64,000 nucleotides of DNA from Rotaria macrura. Lineage: Eukaryota > Rotifera > Eurotatoria > Philodinida > Philodinidae. The stretch is from contig OENT01000048.1 of NCBI GenBank assembly GCA_900239685.1, forward strand, positions 1 through 64,000, read 5' to 3'. The notes under the pieces were generated by a model that saw nothing but the letters and a program-made list of their open reading frames with translations, did not search any database and was not told the DNA's origin. The position numbers and the translations under genes are program-made. Shown here in pieces: positions 24,088 to 37,745 of the stretch (position 1 is its first letter; every line of letters starts with the position of its first letter).

Positions 24088-27000
24088 GTGAATGTTCTCA
24101 ATTAGTAAAAGCGCCAAAATAAGTTCAACTATCAATATATTCTACTTAATAAAAATATCGAGGTCATTTTATTTTACTCTCAAGAATTTTTAATACTTTT
24201 ACAATAAACGTATGCATTCGAAATTTCGTACGAACAAATTTCTTCAATATAGCTCTTGATTGAGAACGTCGTCGTGCGTACTTTAACTTTGATGACAAAT
24301 GTTTGCATGGAAATTTTGTAGTTAAAAGTTATCCTTCAAAATAAAATTGAATATAATTTCAGCATTTTCGCGATTAAAGAATTTTAAAACATTTTCTTGA
24401 GAGCATTAGTATTCATGAAATGAAAATCGTTTATATATATATATATTTGAAGTGCTTCGTTCGTTCGTACTTATACATTTTCGGCTGTTAAAACAAATTC
24501 GTATTCAAATCGTACGATTATTGACTTGCATTTCATCAAAAAGATTTACGTACGTCTGTTCGAACTCTGATACCATCATGTACCAGAAGTCACAGTTATA
24601 AGAATGAAATAATATTGCACATTCTATGAAAAAATTAATGAGTATCTGTCTTTACATAAGATTTATAAACGAATACGAACGACCGTATTAGTAATTTGAT
24701 AAGCTATATTGATAGGTGACGAACAATCACCGCAGAGAGAAAAATCACAATAGTTTTTGATACAATTCATTTTCTAGACATCGTTTCAATGTTGGATTCC
24801 ACTTCATAAAGGTTTTCTATTCTCATCGTTACATACTCATGATAGTATCAAATTGCTTTGGGTCAAAATAATTTATAGAATGTGAACACAGGCGTCATTG
24901 AATTATAATGACAAATGCAAATACACAGTAAAAAAAAACGAGTCGAATTCGATTACGAACCATAGTACATTGGCATGTTATTCAAACTGTGGAATAGATC
25001 GATTACTCACCGTTCTTTTTGGAAAGAATTCTTATGATATGATCACCAGCGGTATGGTATAAGCATTTCAAAATAATATAATTGAAATAGATGATGGATA
25101 CCGACAAGAAAAATCTGTGTGGTATCTTTGACGTGCTGCATAATTCACCTATTTTCACTAATTTTCTTCAGTTTATTGTGTTTCTACGAAACGTCAGGTA
25201 TTAGATTTTTTAGAGCATTGATTACTCTATGCAATCACATAGTAGTCATTTGATTTATTTCGTATCTTGATAAGAAAAATGAAACGGTTAGAGAAATCTT
25301 AGTACAGAATTTTTGACTCTCACTCTCGTATTCTCACTTTATCCGGATGGCAGTTTGACTTTGGGTCGAAATTCCGGTTTCTCAAACAGAGAATCTCTAA
25401 AACAACTTAAGTATAAAAATTTACAAATTCATACTTCATTCAGATTAAATCCGATTGTGTAACAAAAATAATTTTATATGTAAGAGATTTGGTTAACTTA
25501 AGGTTGTACAAAATATTGAATGAAACAGTTTTAAATTGGAGAAGGAAATTAAATTAAATTACGATAGTATTCACTTGATCTCAAATTTATCTATAAAACC
25601 CTATAACTATAAATAATAGAAAAATGAATTCTCTATCAAACTATATCAAGTTTGAAATGATTGTTTGTCCAATACGTAATAATTACTCACATGATTTGAT
25701 AAAAATACATCTACAGATTTTACAGAAAAAACATTTTTGATTAAAGTACTCAATGTTCTACTACATGACATGGAAATAAAATATTTCTGGTGTTTTTTTA
25801 GAAATAGAAAAGCTGAAGAAAACTAGTAAATATTGTTGAGTCATGCTGTAGTCCAGCCATTAGGTTCAGTTGCGTCCAATGAACTTTGTTCTCTTAGATT
25901 GTTTTCTATTTCGATATGAAGATTTACAGCTTATATTTTACATTGTTAATATGATACATAGGTTTCTTTGACAATGCTTACTTATTTATAGGTTACTGGA
26001 ATATATTGTCTTCTTCGGAAGTTCACTTGCTCGTCATTATTTCTCACATGACTACTAGTGACTATTCAGTTTTTCAATAGATCTTTCAATTTGTCTACGA
26101 TAATAGTGAGAATAATCAGTTCAACTTATATGACATGACTCGATAGATATCTAAAAAGATGCATGCTATGACATACAAGTATGTCTCGTTCAAGAATCAA
26201 ATTTATGATGAAACCATTGTGACAAGTGTATGAAATGATTCACCATGTGTATTTGTTAACGGTTGAATATTATTTTCTTTTAAATTATGTTAATCGTAAC
26301 ACATAAAAAATAATCAACATAACACAATGCTAAACAGTATATGAGACAAAATTCTTCTACATTGTACTTGATTTCAACTAGACAAGTAAACTATTGATTG
26401 ATGAGTTTTTCTGTAAACTCAAGGGAAACTATTTAGTCCATTCAGTCAAAATGGAATGGAGATATATTCATTTTTGTTTCAGTATGTATGACCTTGTGGA
26501 CATCTTGGGCATTAAAGCAAATAAAACCGAAGCAAAAACAAATACTGTCATCTCAAGAGAATGAGTAGATTTTTTCGGCCTAATAAGAATGTCATTGTCA
26601 AGAGAATGAACGTGTGCCAAACGTGATAAATTTCAAGGCAAGAGTATTCACGTTTGCATGTTGTCGTTAGAAATAGACAGTATTTAGTTGATTAAAGCCT
26701 TTCATATTGGTCAAAGCAAATAGAGATCATCATTTATTGACGAAAATTTTTAATATTAATTCTGAAAATTATTTATTTTTCTCTAAGACATATGAATAGA
26801 AAATTTGATTGTAAAATTGAGACAATATATGTCAAGTTTGCCGATTATTATAATGATATAAAAATAGAAAATCTGTGCACAAATATTTGATTTCAAAACA
26901 AAGTATTTACACTCAATTTATGATTTGTGAGATCAAATATTCATAGATTTTGACATATGAAATGTTTTCAGATTTCATCGAAAGTAAATTCAATCTATCT

Positions 27001-28263
27001 CGTGTTACTATTTCTCGACAATCACTAAAAACTCGTACGTAATTCATAAACAATCATTTTCGTCCATAGCAAAGCATATTTAATGACACAAAAATGTAAT
27101 CATAATCACGTAATTCTATCAAAAGAACAGTTATCAACATTATATAGGAAAATATTCAGATTAAAAAAGATTTTTAATCATGTAGTTGTTTTAATTAAAA
27201 AAAACACATTAGTTTAAGTGCTTCATCATCCTATGGTAATGCATGCGGAATATTCATGTTTGTTTCTATAAAATTGTGTCATGATTCATGCTTTTGAAAG
27301 AAAAAAGAAACCGATCGAATCATCTAGTGGGTATAGACATTTATATTTCTACGCCAATATATAAAAGTGAGTTAGAATCTCAAATTACTATAATGCAAAG
27401 CAATATTTTATAGACGGCTGTATGTAACTTTCCTTCTGTCGTTCGAAGTATGCTTAGGTTACATGAGAAGAAAAAAAACGTGAATGTAATATATATATAG
27501 AATTACTTCATACTTTTATTTTCACTGCATTCAAAGGTACAGAATATTATTCTCATAAACGATAAAAATATTAAAAAATAGAAATTTTTCTCTTGTCGAT
27601 CAAAAACAGAAAATAACAAAAACATATACAGAATAATTCTTATATACAAAATTGCAAATCAATTTAGTGCATTCAAGCATTAATTAATTCACAGTTCTTG
27701 TCGTTTTTTTTTTACTCTTTGATAATAATCATACTTATTATGAAATTTCTCTTTTCTTTGAGCAAGTTGCCAATGGTGATATAGAAAGAAGTAATGCTCG
27801 TTTTTAATGGAAGAAAAAGAACAAGACGCGTTACGTTGTCTAGAATATGAATAAACTAAACAAGATATGTGTTTTGTTCAAAACATAAAGATTGATAGTT
27901 ATATTTTGAGTGATGTAAGTAAGTAAATAATAGAAGGTAACTAGGAGATTACGCTGAGAGTTCAATCGAACAGTGTGAATGTTCTATGCATCGAAACGCA
28001 TGAAATATAATAAGACGAAGCATCGTGAAAAAGAAAAAGAAAAAGAATGAACACTTGTAAAAGAATAATAAAACAACAAGATTGATGAAGACATTTGTGT
28101 ACCTTTCTTACATCGAACAAAGTACTGTTCGTAAGAGTTTGAAAACACGTCATTTTTTTTTCTTGATAAAATAACATTCACTATCATACTTTTTATCTAA
28201 TTCTTGCTTACGTTTTTTTTTTCTATTCAGATTTTAAAACTTGACAGCGAATACATATGGCCA
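24088..28263. other. 4.2-kb non-coding interval between divergent genes
   Basis: Separates the minus-strand calcium-sensor gene from the plus-strand glycosyltransferase. AT-rich with short TA runs (for example 24432-24446). No ORF with recognisable motifs, no RNA gene seen. It must contain the promoters of both flanking genes. Confidence 0.5.
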
Positions 28264-31200
28264 ATGCAGTTTACGATCAATCGTCGATTATTAAGAAACA
28301 ATTGCATATTCTTTTTTTCCATATTTTTTATTCTCGAATTTATTTATATAACATTCTTTAAAAAATATGATCAAGTTCCATCAGGCATTAAATTTGATCG
28401 ATTGAATATTTTATCATCTAGTATAAATACGAATGTTCTATCATCGAAAAAATTCTTCGGACATTTACAACCATACCATCATTTAGTTTCATGTCAAAAT
28501 TTATATGAAAATGATTATGATGAATTAAAACATGCCCTCGCACTTCTGTCCGATGTAAAAGATCTACCATCAATACCTGATCAAAACTATAATATAACAA
28601 AAGATCAATGTTCAATTTATCTTTCAGAACGATTCAATGAAAAATTTCATCACGAAGATACAATTATTAACCGAAAATTTCCATTAGCTTTTACTATTCT
28701 TATGTATGAAAATGTTGAACAATTCGAACGTCTACTACGTCTCATATATCGTCCACAAAATTTCTATTGTATTCATGTTGATAACGATGCATCAGTACAT
28801 GTTCTACCAGCTGTTAAATCCATTGTTCAATGTTTTGACAATGTTATATTAGCAAGTAAACAAGAAAAAGTTTTATATGCAACATTTTCACGTTTACAAG
28901 CTGATCTCAATTGTATGTACGACTTAGTAAAATATCCAACTTGGAAATATTTGTTAAATGTTGCTAATACAGAATTACCATTAAAGACAAATAGTGAACT
29001 AGTCAAAATTCTATCGATTTATCGGGGATACAACGATATTGAAGGACGATGGAAATCGAAAAATAAAGAACGAACAGAATACGTTTGGCAAATTGTTGAT
29101 ACAGAAAAAAGTAATAATAAACAAGTAGCACAATTAAGAAAAACGAATGAAAAAAAATCACCACCACCTGGCAATGTCGAAATTGTTAAAGGATCAGCTT
29201 ATGGTATATTTTCATTGTTATATTTATTTCTAATAGAAGAATATTAATAGGAGAGACAAAAAAAAAAGAAACATCTGTTTGTTTCAGGAGCTTTTTCACG
29301 TGCATTCATCGAATTCGTACAAACAAGTTCCATTGCAAAAGAACTACTCGATTGGTCGCGTGATACATATAGTCCAGATGAACATTATTGGGCAACATTG
29401 AATTATAACACGCATCTAAATACTCCCGGAAGTTATAAAGGTAAGCATGGTAACCTAATTATGTAGAAAGCATTAGAATTTTTTCTAAGATTAACAGAAA
29501 AGAAAATGTAAAACGTCAAGAAAATAACGTGGGCTGTTAAAGATGAATCTTGTTCTATTTTACTTTATTTTTATTGAGAAAAATCTTTCGGGGCATAGAA
29601 TATTGTCTACCGTAGATTTGAGAGAATCACACTATCTACACAGTTACATTAGAATATAAATACGAAATCTAGTAAGGCTAACAGGATAGCCCAACTGATT
29701 TTTCTTTCTCTCCGCTGAATAGTATTGTTTCGGAAGTTTTTTTTTTTGAAGAATAGTATGTCTTCTCAAATAAAAATTTTGTCCGTGAACAGTTGTTGTT
29801 CTTTCGTAATAAATCATTTTCTATGATAATACCAATTTGTCTCCATGTTTATGGTGCATGAATTTTATAAACACAATGGAAATTTTATGGAGATTTCAAC
29901 ATCGATAGAGCATGTGATTAAATTTACAACTTCTATTACAATACATTATCAAACTACTGTTATTGATTGATTTAAACAGTAAATTGATGATCGTCTATAC
30001 GAGTTCATCTAAAGTCATATTCAAATGAAATATACGTATTGTATGCATTGAGAAGATGAACTAGAAATATTTACGATCAGTCAAAAAAGTCAAAAATTCT
30101 TTTGATGTTTGCTACTTGTAATTAAAACAAAGATAAAACAGAACTCGACAATAACTATGCAACGAAGTGTACAATAGATAAATCTATCACAATTTTTCGA
30201 CATTTCATGGCCAATTATTACAAGGCCATATCTAGGAAAGAGTTCACAATGTGTGACAGAAGGTCATGTGATCTCTAAAAGCTTTGTTTAATGTTTAAGA
30301 ACGTAGAAATCTACCTTTTTAGTAAAAAAATCATGGTTTCGCAAATAAAATTACTTTTTTTTCCTCGTAAAACATCTGGTTTTCAAGTACTTTATTGCTA
30401 AAGGTGCCTGTTTTAACCGCCAAACAACTTTTCAAAAACCTTTATTTTTATCGGTAAATTCTAGGAAAAAAAACATTATCTCACAGTAGAAAGTCACCTT
30501 TGAAAGAGCTATGTGAATTTCCATAATAGAAGGCCATCGTTTTTTTATTCTAGGATGATATTTAAGATATCTAAATAGAAAATAATTTCTAGTGATCACG
30601 AATAGTGATAGTTGTTCTCATCCAATCGATTATTGTGGTCATTCATGGCAGTGAATATTTTCTCTTTTATCGATGATATCATACAAATAATCTTCTATTT
30701 ACTTTTTCATTCGATTGTAATAATTCTTAGTCGATATTGACATAGTGTAAATAGATTAAACCGATCGATATATTTTCCTATTCATTATGTAATACAGTTA
30801 AATTGCATGAGATATGAAGTCTTATATTGATGAACTTGAAATTGAATGAGAAACGCGACCAATTCGAGTATGATAATGTTGATCTTTTGTTATGCTGTTG
30901 TTTTCTTTTCTTCTATTATTTATTTAGATCATAGTTTAAAAAATCAGTATAAATATAATGTTTAGAATCATTATTCATTTACAAGTCACTCGTAGAACTG
31001 CTTGCTAAAATTGAAAACATAATTTATAGGAGTTACGTTTTATCTGGCAGTTGATATTCGATTGTTTGTCTAATTTCAAATCTTTATCGCTTTAAAGAAC
31101 TATTGCGAGAGTTATGATGAATCTAATTCATCAGATGAGTACATGCTTTTATGATTAATATTGAATATTGTGAATAAATAAATGAACAAATATCAATTTG

Positions 31201-31494
31201 ATGTTTTAATTAATTTTAGCCAAAAGTGATCCAACAAATTGGACAGCTCGTTTTGTGAACTGGGGTGAACAAAATTGTTATGGACGTATAATACGTGGCA
31301 TTTGTGTATTTGGTTTATTTGACTTACCGATTCTATTGAATCGTCATGAGCTATTTGCAAATAAATTTCATTTAAATGCTGATCCCATTGCCTATCAATG
31401 CTTAGAAGAACTTATATTGAATAAGTCTAAAGTTGATTTACCTTTAAATGATGCAATATTTTATCGTCAAATGCCTTTTTTGTTACCTTCTTGA
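28264..31494 (+). CDS. Beta-1,6-N-acetylglucosaminyltransferase (GT14, core 2/I-branching family)
   Basis: Three exons: 28264-29203, 29288-29440 and 31220-31494, total 1368 bases, 455 residues, phase 1 at both junctions. A type II Golgi enzyme that adds a beta-1,6 GlcNAc branch to O-glycans or poly-N-acetyllactosamine. Residues about 12-33 form the membrane anchor (CIFFFSIFFILEFIYITFF) after a short cytosolic tail. FPLAFTILMYENVEQFERLLR, NFYCIHVDNDAS, NTELPLKT and KGSAYG are family motifs. SPDEHYWATL carries the probable catalytic glutamate at E345. TARFVNWGEQNCYGRIIRGICVFGLFDL and the terminal HLNADPIAYQCLEE also match. I took the ATG at 28264 for its tail-anchor topology; an in-frame ATG at 28204 lies before a possible acceptor (TTCTATTCAG) and is less likely. 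Intron 2 (1.8 kb) contains no ORF of interest. Confidence 0.92.
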
Positions 31495-33841
31495 TCTGTT
31501 TCTCTTGTATAACCGGTTGTTCATAATCAATAGTTGTAGAATTATCGAACTATTGAAATCAATATACTCAAAAATAAGCTTTTATTTATCAAAAAACAAG
31601 TTTTTTTTTCAAAGAATTCAGTTTGTTTGTTACCTTGAATATTGTTTGTTCTTCAATATACAATTTCTCAGCATTCATTTTAGTCGTTGTGTACTACCTG
31701 CTACTTTCAAATAAACGTTAGACACTTCATCTTTTGACATTAGTAAATTTACCGAATCATTTATTTTTTTTATTACATCGATCTTGTTTCGTATTTTTTA
31801 CTTGGCAAAAGGCTGAAGAAATTTTAAGATATGATACTGTGAAAATTTCCCATGCATAAAGTACGAAGCGAAAGTACAATTTTAATTATTATTACATCTA
31901 GAATATTATTGCTGAATATACTAGAGACAAGTCAAGTTCAAATTATATGAATACAAAGAAAAGAAAATGTTTCATTCGACTATATTTTAATCTGGAAAAT
32001 GTATCGTACATTTGGATAAAACCCCTTCATATATGTACATACTTTGAGATAAACAGTTTGAGAATTGAGTTCATCTATAGTTTATTGAAAATATTGAATG
32101 AATTTCAATTTGAATAGTTCGAACGAACCATTTGTCATATATTCAATTATAGAAAAATAAATCTTGACGATTCTGAAAGTGTACAATTCTAGTGTGAACT
32201 ATTTATCTTTCATGAAATTGTTCATCAAGATTGGATACATAATGATAGAAATTATGCAGTTGTTGCCTTATCTCTTAATCGCACTTTTTACTTAACTTCT
32301 TCCGCATTGCACTATAGTATAGACTTTTTAGGAGTGAAATGTCGTTTCCTTCAAGCTATTTCCGTTTACCAATGTTGACATACTTTTGTTTGAAAGAGAA
32401 TTCGACACAATTGACGATGAGAAAACGAGAACGTCGTCAAGCTGTTTTCGTTTTCTTCGATCTTACACTATCGTTGATTTATGAATGGACAATCTATCAT
32501 ATCTATTTGATTTGAGTCTAATTAAAGAAATGTTCTTTTTCATTCATCAGAGAAAATCGAATGGATTCGTATTGAATAATAGAACTATGATTTGTCGAGA
32601 TCAAATAATATTACAAACTATTTGATCAAGCACTGACTGTTGACACTACAAAAAATGTAACCACTTCAGTTTTCTTATCTCTAGTCTGTCTAGAAAATTT
32701 TTGACACTTACATGGATTATGACAACATTGTATGTCACTTGTTAAACTTAATAGTGCTGCTTTCACATTAAATTCAGAACTATGCAAACACGGAGTAGCA
32801 TATTGAATCGTCCGAGATTTTTCAGAATACCTTAAGAACATGATATTGGAAACTTTGAGAGTATTCATAGAAAATTTGTAGACTATTCCAATCTTAGCAA
32901 AGTTGAAAGATAAGTTTAGAATTCTTTCAATTATTTTCGTACATAGGAAGAGGTCACAGCATCAAAATACATAATGCAAAGAGTGAAAGATCAATTAACA
33001 TGAGAGTAGTAGAGTTGAACACTATAGAATTTCCAGCGCTTTCAAGTAACAATCGATAACATAGTTTCACATCCTGTTCTAAATACTTAAAATGATGATG
33101 AATTTAAAATGAGTCAGGGAATTTTCTGATATCATCTATGAAAATGTAAAGTATTCATAGTAAGAAAGAAAAATCAGTAGTTTATAATTTTTTTCATGTC
33201 AAATGTTTACCCAACGTTTTAGTTCATTCATCTTGTAACTCATATTTGAACTGAAATTAGTTATTTGTATTGTGTAGATTGGCAAAAACAATAAATATTA
33301 GTCTGATGATACTATATCGATGCGATATTTCATTTAGAATCAATGTTAGATTTCTCTTCGGAAGCATTAGACAAAACTGATTTTTAATTTGAACATGGTG
33401 ATGGATGAGTAGTTCTCATGTCATTTGATTCGTGTCTATGAGAATGAACAAAAAACGAATGAACCGTACGTGCACATTGCTATGACATAAAAGTCATACT
33501 AATTATTCTTTTAATAGAACTATTAAAATAGTGTAATCTTTTCATAGTAATGAGCTAAAAGCTCAAAAATCTTGTTGTCAATCGATGGTACTTGAATGAA
33601 AATTGTCTTTTTCAGATAAGGAGATGCTTATTTTATTTCCAGAAGAAAATTGAACGAATTTTTACATGGCTTTTATTTCACAAGAATTTACAGTCTTTCT
33701 CTTAGAAATATTTTCTAGACGAAATAAATGACTTCAAGATTGCATAGTTTGTTACTTTTTGTGAGTTTCATGCATTCAGGCATTAATGTTATTACAAGAA
33801 GATTTTGTTTTTTAGAAAAAAAAAACAAACGATTCTTTTTA
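31495..33841. other. 2.3-kb convergent intergenic interval
   Basis: Lies between the 3' ends of the plus-strand glycosyltransferase and the minus-strand kinase. An AATAAA at 31710-31715, 216 bases after the transferase stop, is a likely polyadenylation signal. The small minus ORF at 32626-32868 has no supporting motif. Confidence 0.5.
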
Positions 33842-36034
33842 TCAAGATTCTAAATGTGTGATCATTGATGATTGACTAGTGTTTGCCATGTCATATATTT
33901 GATTTTGTTTAATGATTTGATTTAATAAACCATTCACTTGTTGACATATGTATTCGATTGGTTGTGATGCATCAATAATTTTTATAGGACACAAATTGAA
34001 ATTTTGTATAAATTCATCATAGTAAAATTTTATTTGTTCTAAACGTTTTATATCAATAGTTGATTCCGATTGTCTTGATCGTTTAGTAATACGTTCGAAA
34101 CATTCATTTGGGGATAAAGCAAAATAGAATATGACAGTTTTTGATAGATCGATGGTTTTCTGACGACTGTATTCATAATGATCTTGAAGAATTTTATATT
34201 CATCTATAGTCAAATATTTTTGTTCAAGATCATGACGAATGAATACATGAAAACAACTGAGAATGGACCGTTCATATACATGAATATGATTATTACTAAA
34301 TGAATGAAGATGATTTTTCATACGTGATAAGAGTGCTGTCATTTCGAAAGTAAATGTCCATCGTTTACTTTCAGTATACAACGCTTTGAGAAGATCAAAA
34401 CCTTTGATATCCATCCAATTTTCAACTGGTTCACGATGAACTTGAACAAGATTCGATGGATAAGTAGATGCAATATGAGACATTATTGTTGATTTACCAA
34501 CAGCTATGTTACCTAATAAAAGAACAACATGGATTAACTAATAGTTAGATTAATTCATTTTTTGATCGAATGAATGTGTGACAATTAAAGATGGTATCAA
34601 ATTTTACAAACGAAATCTATTCATGATAGTATACCTATTTATTGTAATTATGTAACTCGAGAAGAGTATATTGAAATTATTAATGAGACTTCATCTGTTG
34701 TCGAAATTCATATTTCATGTGACAGAATTTCGAAACGAAATTTGTGCATGTTTTGAAGGATCGACTCTCTTATAAGTTAATGCAATGGATTCAAAATCGT
34801 TTGACTGATAATTCTATTCAGTCTGAGATAAATTATGTACTCTAAGAATAGAACATTTTAGATGCTGAATGGGAAGTGAAACAACCATTATTACTTGGCT
34901 AAATTTTCTTCGACATTTGTTTGTATCAAACGATTATTTTTAGAAAATCCACTACATTGAATTGAAGAAAGCTCTTTTCTACTAAGATTATCAGGCAATG
35001 CTATGGTTAGTTCGATCTATATGAATAACACTCTACGTTAAAAAGTCTATCATTAAAATACAGTTTGAATAGGCACGGTAACAAAGTTCTATCAAGATTT
35101 CCTCTAGTCATATAAACAAAGATATGTTTGTAAATCTATTAGAATACTAAAAAATGAATATGACAATTATCAAATGTCCATAGAATAGATCAATCTGATT
35201 TCGATTAAATTTAGTCTTTACATCGACATGATTCACGAATGTTAATAACTGTATTGCAACATAAATGTAACATTTCGAGAAGACAACAAGCTCAAGTAAT
35301 AAATTTTACTGTACCAATGCTACCGAAGCACCTCGTTTACACACCACAATATACGATTGAGTTTCAAAGTACGATAAATCTTGACTAAATACAATTGATA
35401 GTGTATCTTACATGTTGTGCGCCTGATTTTTATCAAATTTGAGTTAAATGATACTCCATCTCCGGTTATACTGAATTGATGTTTGACTAGAATTGGGTAG
35501 AATGTCTTGTACTCTAGTTACAAGTAATGAATTCAGATAATTCTTTTTCTTAGTCTTATAAAAGTAGGCACAAAGAATCAATAGAATGATCTAAATTATC
35601 TTTTTATGAGTTATACAACAAGTCAATCTTTCGAGATTTTTAGTAAATTGATCAATTTTTCAAGTTGTACGTATTTCATAATTTTAATAATCAGAAAATC
35701 TTACATTTTTCACTTCTTCTATAAGTAATTAGTATGTTGTCGAGTTAATGACTTACATTCAAAAATATACTGATTATTATTCTTCAGATTAATTGTCTCA
35801 TCTCATTAGACAGAAAATCGAGTACTTATTCTACAACGGAAGTTAGAAGAAAGAAAAAAGAACAATGAAAAGTGATTCAGTGTTCTTGAAAAGTCATCAA
35901 AGTTGACAAGATGCAGTTTTAATTCACATAAGTCAATCGTGAGTTAGTAATCGATTGTATTGAGGTTCATTTAAATTTATAGCACACAACTTACCTTCAA
36001 TCAATATTGTTTTCACCAAATTTAACGAATGCAT
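33842..36034 (-). CDS. Deoxyribonucleoside kinase (dNK/TK2/dGK family)
   Basis: Exon 1 is 36034-35995 and exon 2 is 34512-33842, with a 1.48-kb intron splitting the P-loop glycine; 711 bases, 236 residues. Phosphorylates deoxynucleosides in the salvage pathway. The P-loop GNIAVGKST occupies about 14-22. EPVENW (41-46) binds the nucleoside, ERS at 94-96 contains the catalytic glutamate/arginine, and the LID-type RITKRSRQSE is at about 154-163. The length is that of a cytosolic insect-type dNK; no clear mitochondrial presequence is present. The ATG directly follows TTGTTACAG, so either a 5' UTR intron or a spliced-leader acceptor sits there. It is third in a tight minus-strand series after MNAT1 and TRMT5. 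Confidence 0.88.
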
Positions 36035-36036
36035 CT
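36035..36036 (-). promoter_or_regulatory. Splice acceptor abutting the dNK start codon
   Basis: TTTTCATTGTTACAG ends exactly at the base before ATG. The upstream gene's stop is only 126 bases away, leaving no room for a normal promoter plus 5' exon, so a trans-splice acceptor is a reasonable reading. Two AATAAA words lie between the TRMT5 stop and this site. Confidence 0.5.
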
Positions 36037-36160
36037 GTAACAATGAAAATTTACATTTATTTTGTCATAAAATTCAAATACAAATAAATCAGTGAGAAAA
36101 ACAAAAACAATATTCTTTATTTCTAAAAAGTAATGTTGAAACAGTTTTCATGCTATATAT

Positions 36161-37656
36161 TTATATATCCTTATCATCAATCTTTATCTTAGCAAATAAT
36201 TTCATATGTGCACACATCATATCTTTACATGGTGCAACTTGTCGTACGAACCGATATACAACTTCATTATGGTCTATATTGGGTAATATTAATTTCAATC
36301 TGGCTCGTACATCATCAACACGATCATCACCTCTTGAAAATGTATAACAATGAATATGTATCGGTATGATCCATTGTTCTTTTTCTTCGATATTCATTGA
36401 TAACCATTCAGAAATCACATCCAAAAACGTGAGAGCAAGTCCGGGTAAATTCATTAAAATAACAATTTTACTATTCGATAAACATTGAAATTTTTCTTTT
36501 TCATCTAGGATTTGTTTTTCATAATATTCAATACGTGGCAAGACAATCGTTCGTAAAAACTCCCGTCCATCAAGGTTAAATATCTGATAGTCTCGAGAGC
36601 AATTTTTCGGTTGATTCTTTCTGAAATTTATATTCATCCATTTAAAACATTCTGGATTGATATCATTAGCATAAACTGTACAGCCTAACATGGAAGCTGG
36701 AACAGCAAATGGTCCAACACCAGCAAATAAATCGAACAGAATATCATTTGGATGAAGACTGTCAATAATACGTTCATGTTCTGTACCTAAAAGAAAGTTT
36801 TTGTTTTTTTTTAAATATAAGATCACTAGAATAGAGATTATATCAACATACTTAACCGAGGATTCCAATAGACTTTTGCGAAATCGAATTGAAATATTGC
36901 TTTACTTTCACGACATCTAACAATAGTATTTGGCTCGCCGGCAATAATTTCTAATTCGAAATTACGATAAACAGAATCGATTTCATGTAATTTATTGACC
37001 ACGGTTTTTACATTGGGTAATTTATCAAGAATTACTTGAGCTGCACTCCTTCGAAGAAAACATGAATATAATTGAAATTGTATTTACAATAACGAAAAAA
37101 AACTCTTCGAATTATGAATTTGACATGAGAGTGATATATGTTTGTTAATTTACTCGAACTAGTTGATCTTATCAAATCATGACAAGAAATATTTCTCACC
37201 GATAATATGTTTGTATGGCAAAACTTCATCTCTTAAATTAAAATGAGCGATATGGCCGATAATACTATAGCCCGAACCAGTGTTTACGTTTTTATCCTTG
37301 ATTAAATCATCTGGTATAATGGCTTTAATAATTTGTTCGATTGTATAATTAACGTACGTTATTGTGATTGAAATAAAATTGAATGATTGTTCAACATAAG
37401 CTTCTATGGATGGTATACATTTAAGAATATCTTCTCTAGTTTTAATGATATCAGGATCGAGTAAAATTTGTTTTAATCTTGGTTCTACGTCACGAACATT
37501 TTTAAATGAATGCAAAACTAGTGACACATTTTTCAATTCCTTCAATTGCATACATTCAACTGGAAGATTAACGTATGGTACAATGATTGTTTGTGAAAAT
37601 TGATCACGATCAAGTTCTGTCATGCCTTTTAAGGATAATGGTAATGTCAGTGGCAT
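36161..37656 (-). CDS. TRMT5: tRNA (guanine37-N1)-methyltransferase, Trm5 family
   Basis: Exons 37656-37200, 37040-36852 and 36786-36161, total 1272 bases, 423 residues. Methylates N1 of G37 next to the anticodon, preventing frameshifting; eukaryotic Trm5 acts in cytosol/nucleus and mitochondria. Exon 1 has the N-terminal D1/D2 region, including GHIAHFNLRDEVLPYK. Exon 2 has NVKTVVNKLHEIDSVYRNF, AGEPNTIVRC and FDFAKVYWNPRL. Exon 3 has TEHERI, the SAM-binding LFDLFAGVGPFAVPA (about 232-246), NDINPECF and MNLPG (327-331), where the family usually has MNLPA. The C-terminus CYTFSRG and VRFVAP-like RFVRQVAPCKDMMC are also typical. It begins 88 bases after the MNAT1 stop. Confidence 0.93.
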
Positions 37657-37674
37657 ATTTAATAAATCAAAATT

Positions 37675-37676
37675 CT
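37675..37676 (-). promoter_or_regulatory. Splice acceptor 18 nt before the TRMT5 start
   Basis: TTTTCTTTTACACATAG, a pyrimidine tract ending in AG, within the 88-base gap between the MNAT1 stop and TRMT5 ATG. AATAAA begins within 10 bases of the MNAT1 stop. This pairing of polyadenylation signal and acceptor is what a polycistronic, trans-spliced junction would look like. Confidence 0.5.
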
Positions 37677-37745
37677 ATGTGTAAAAGAAAATGAATGAAT
37701 AAATAAATGTTTATCTAGAATTTAAAAAAAAGACAAATTTATTAT

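Noticed and set aside
24088..24135. Upstream in-frame ATG extending the calcium-sensor ORF by 16 residues
   Set aside because: It would bury the MGCSHSS myristoylation motif behind an unrelated hydrophobic stretch; the internal ATG is the better start.
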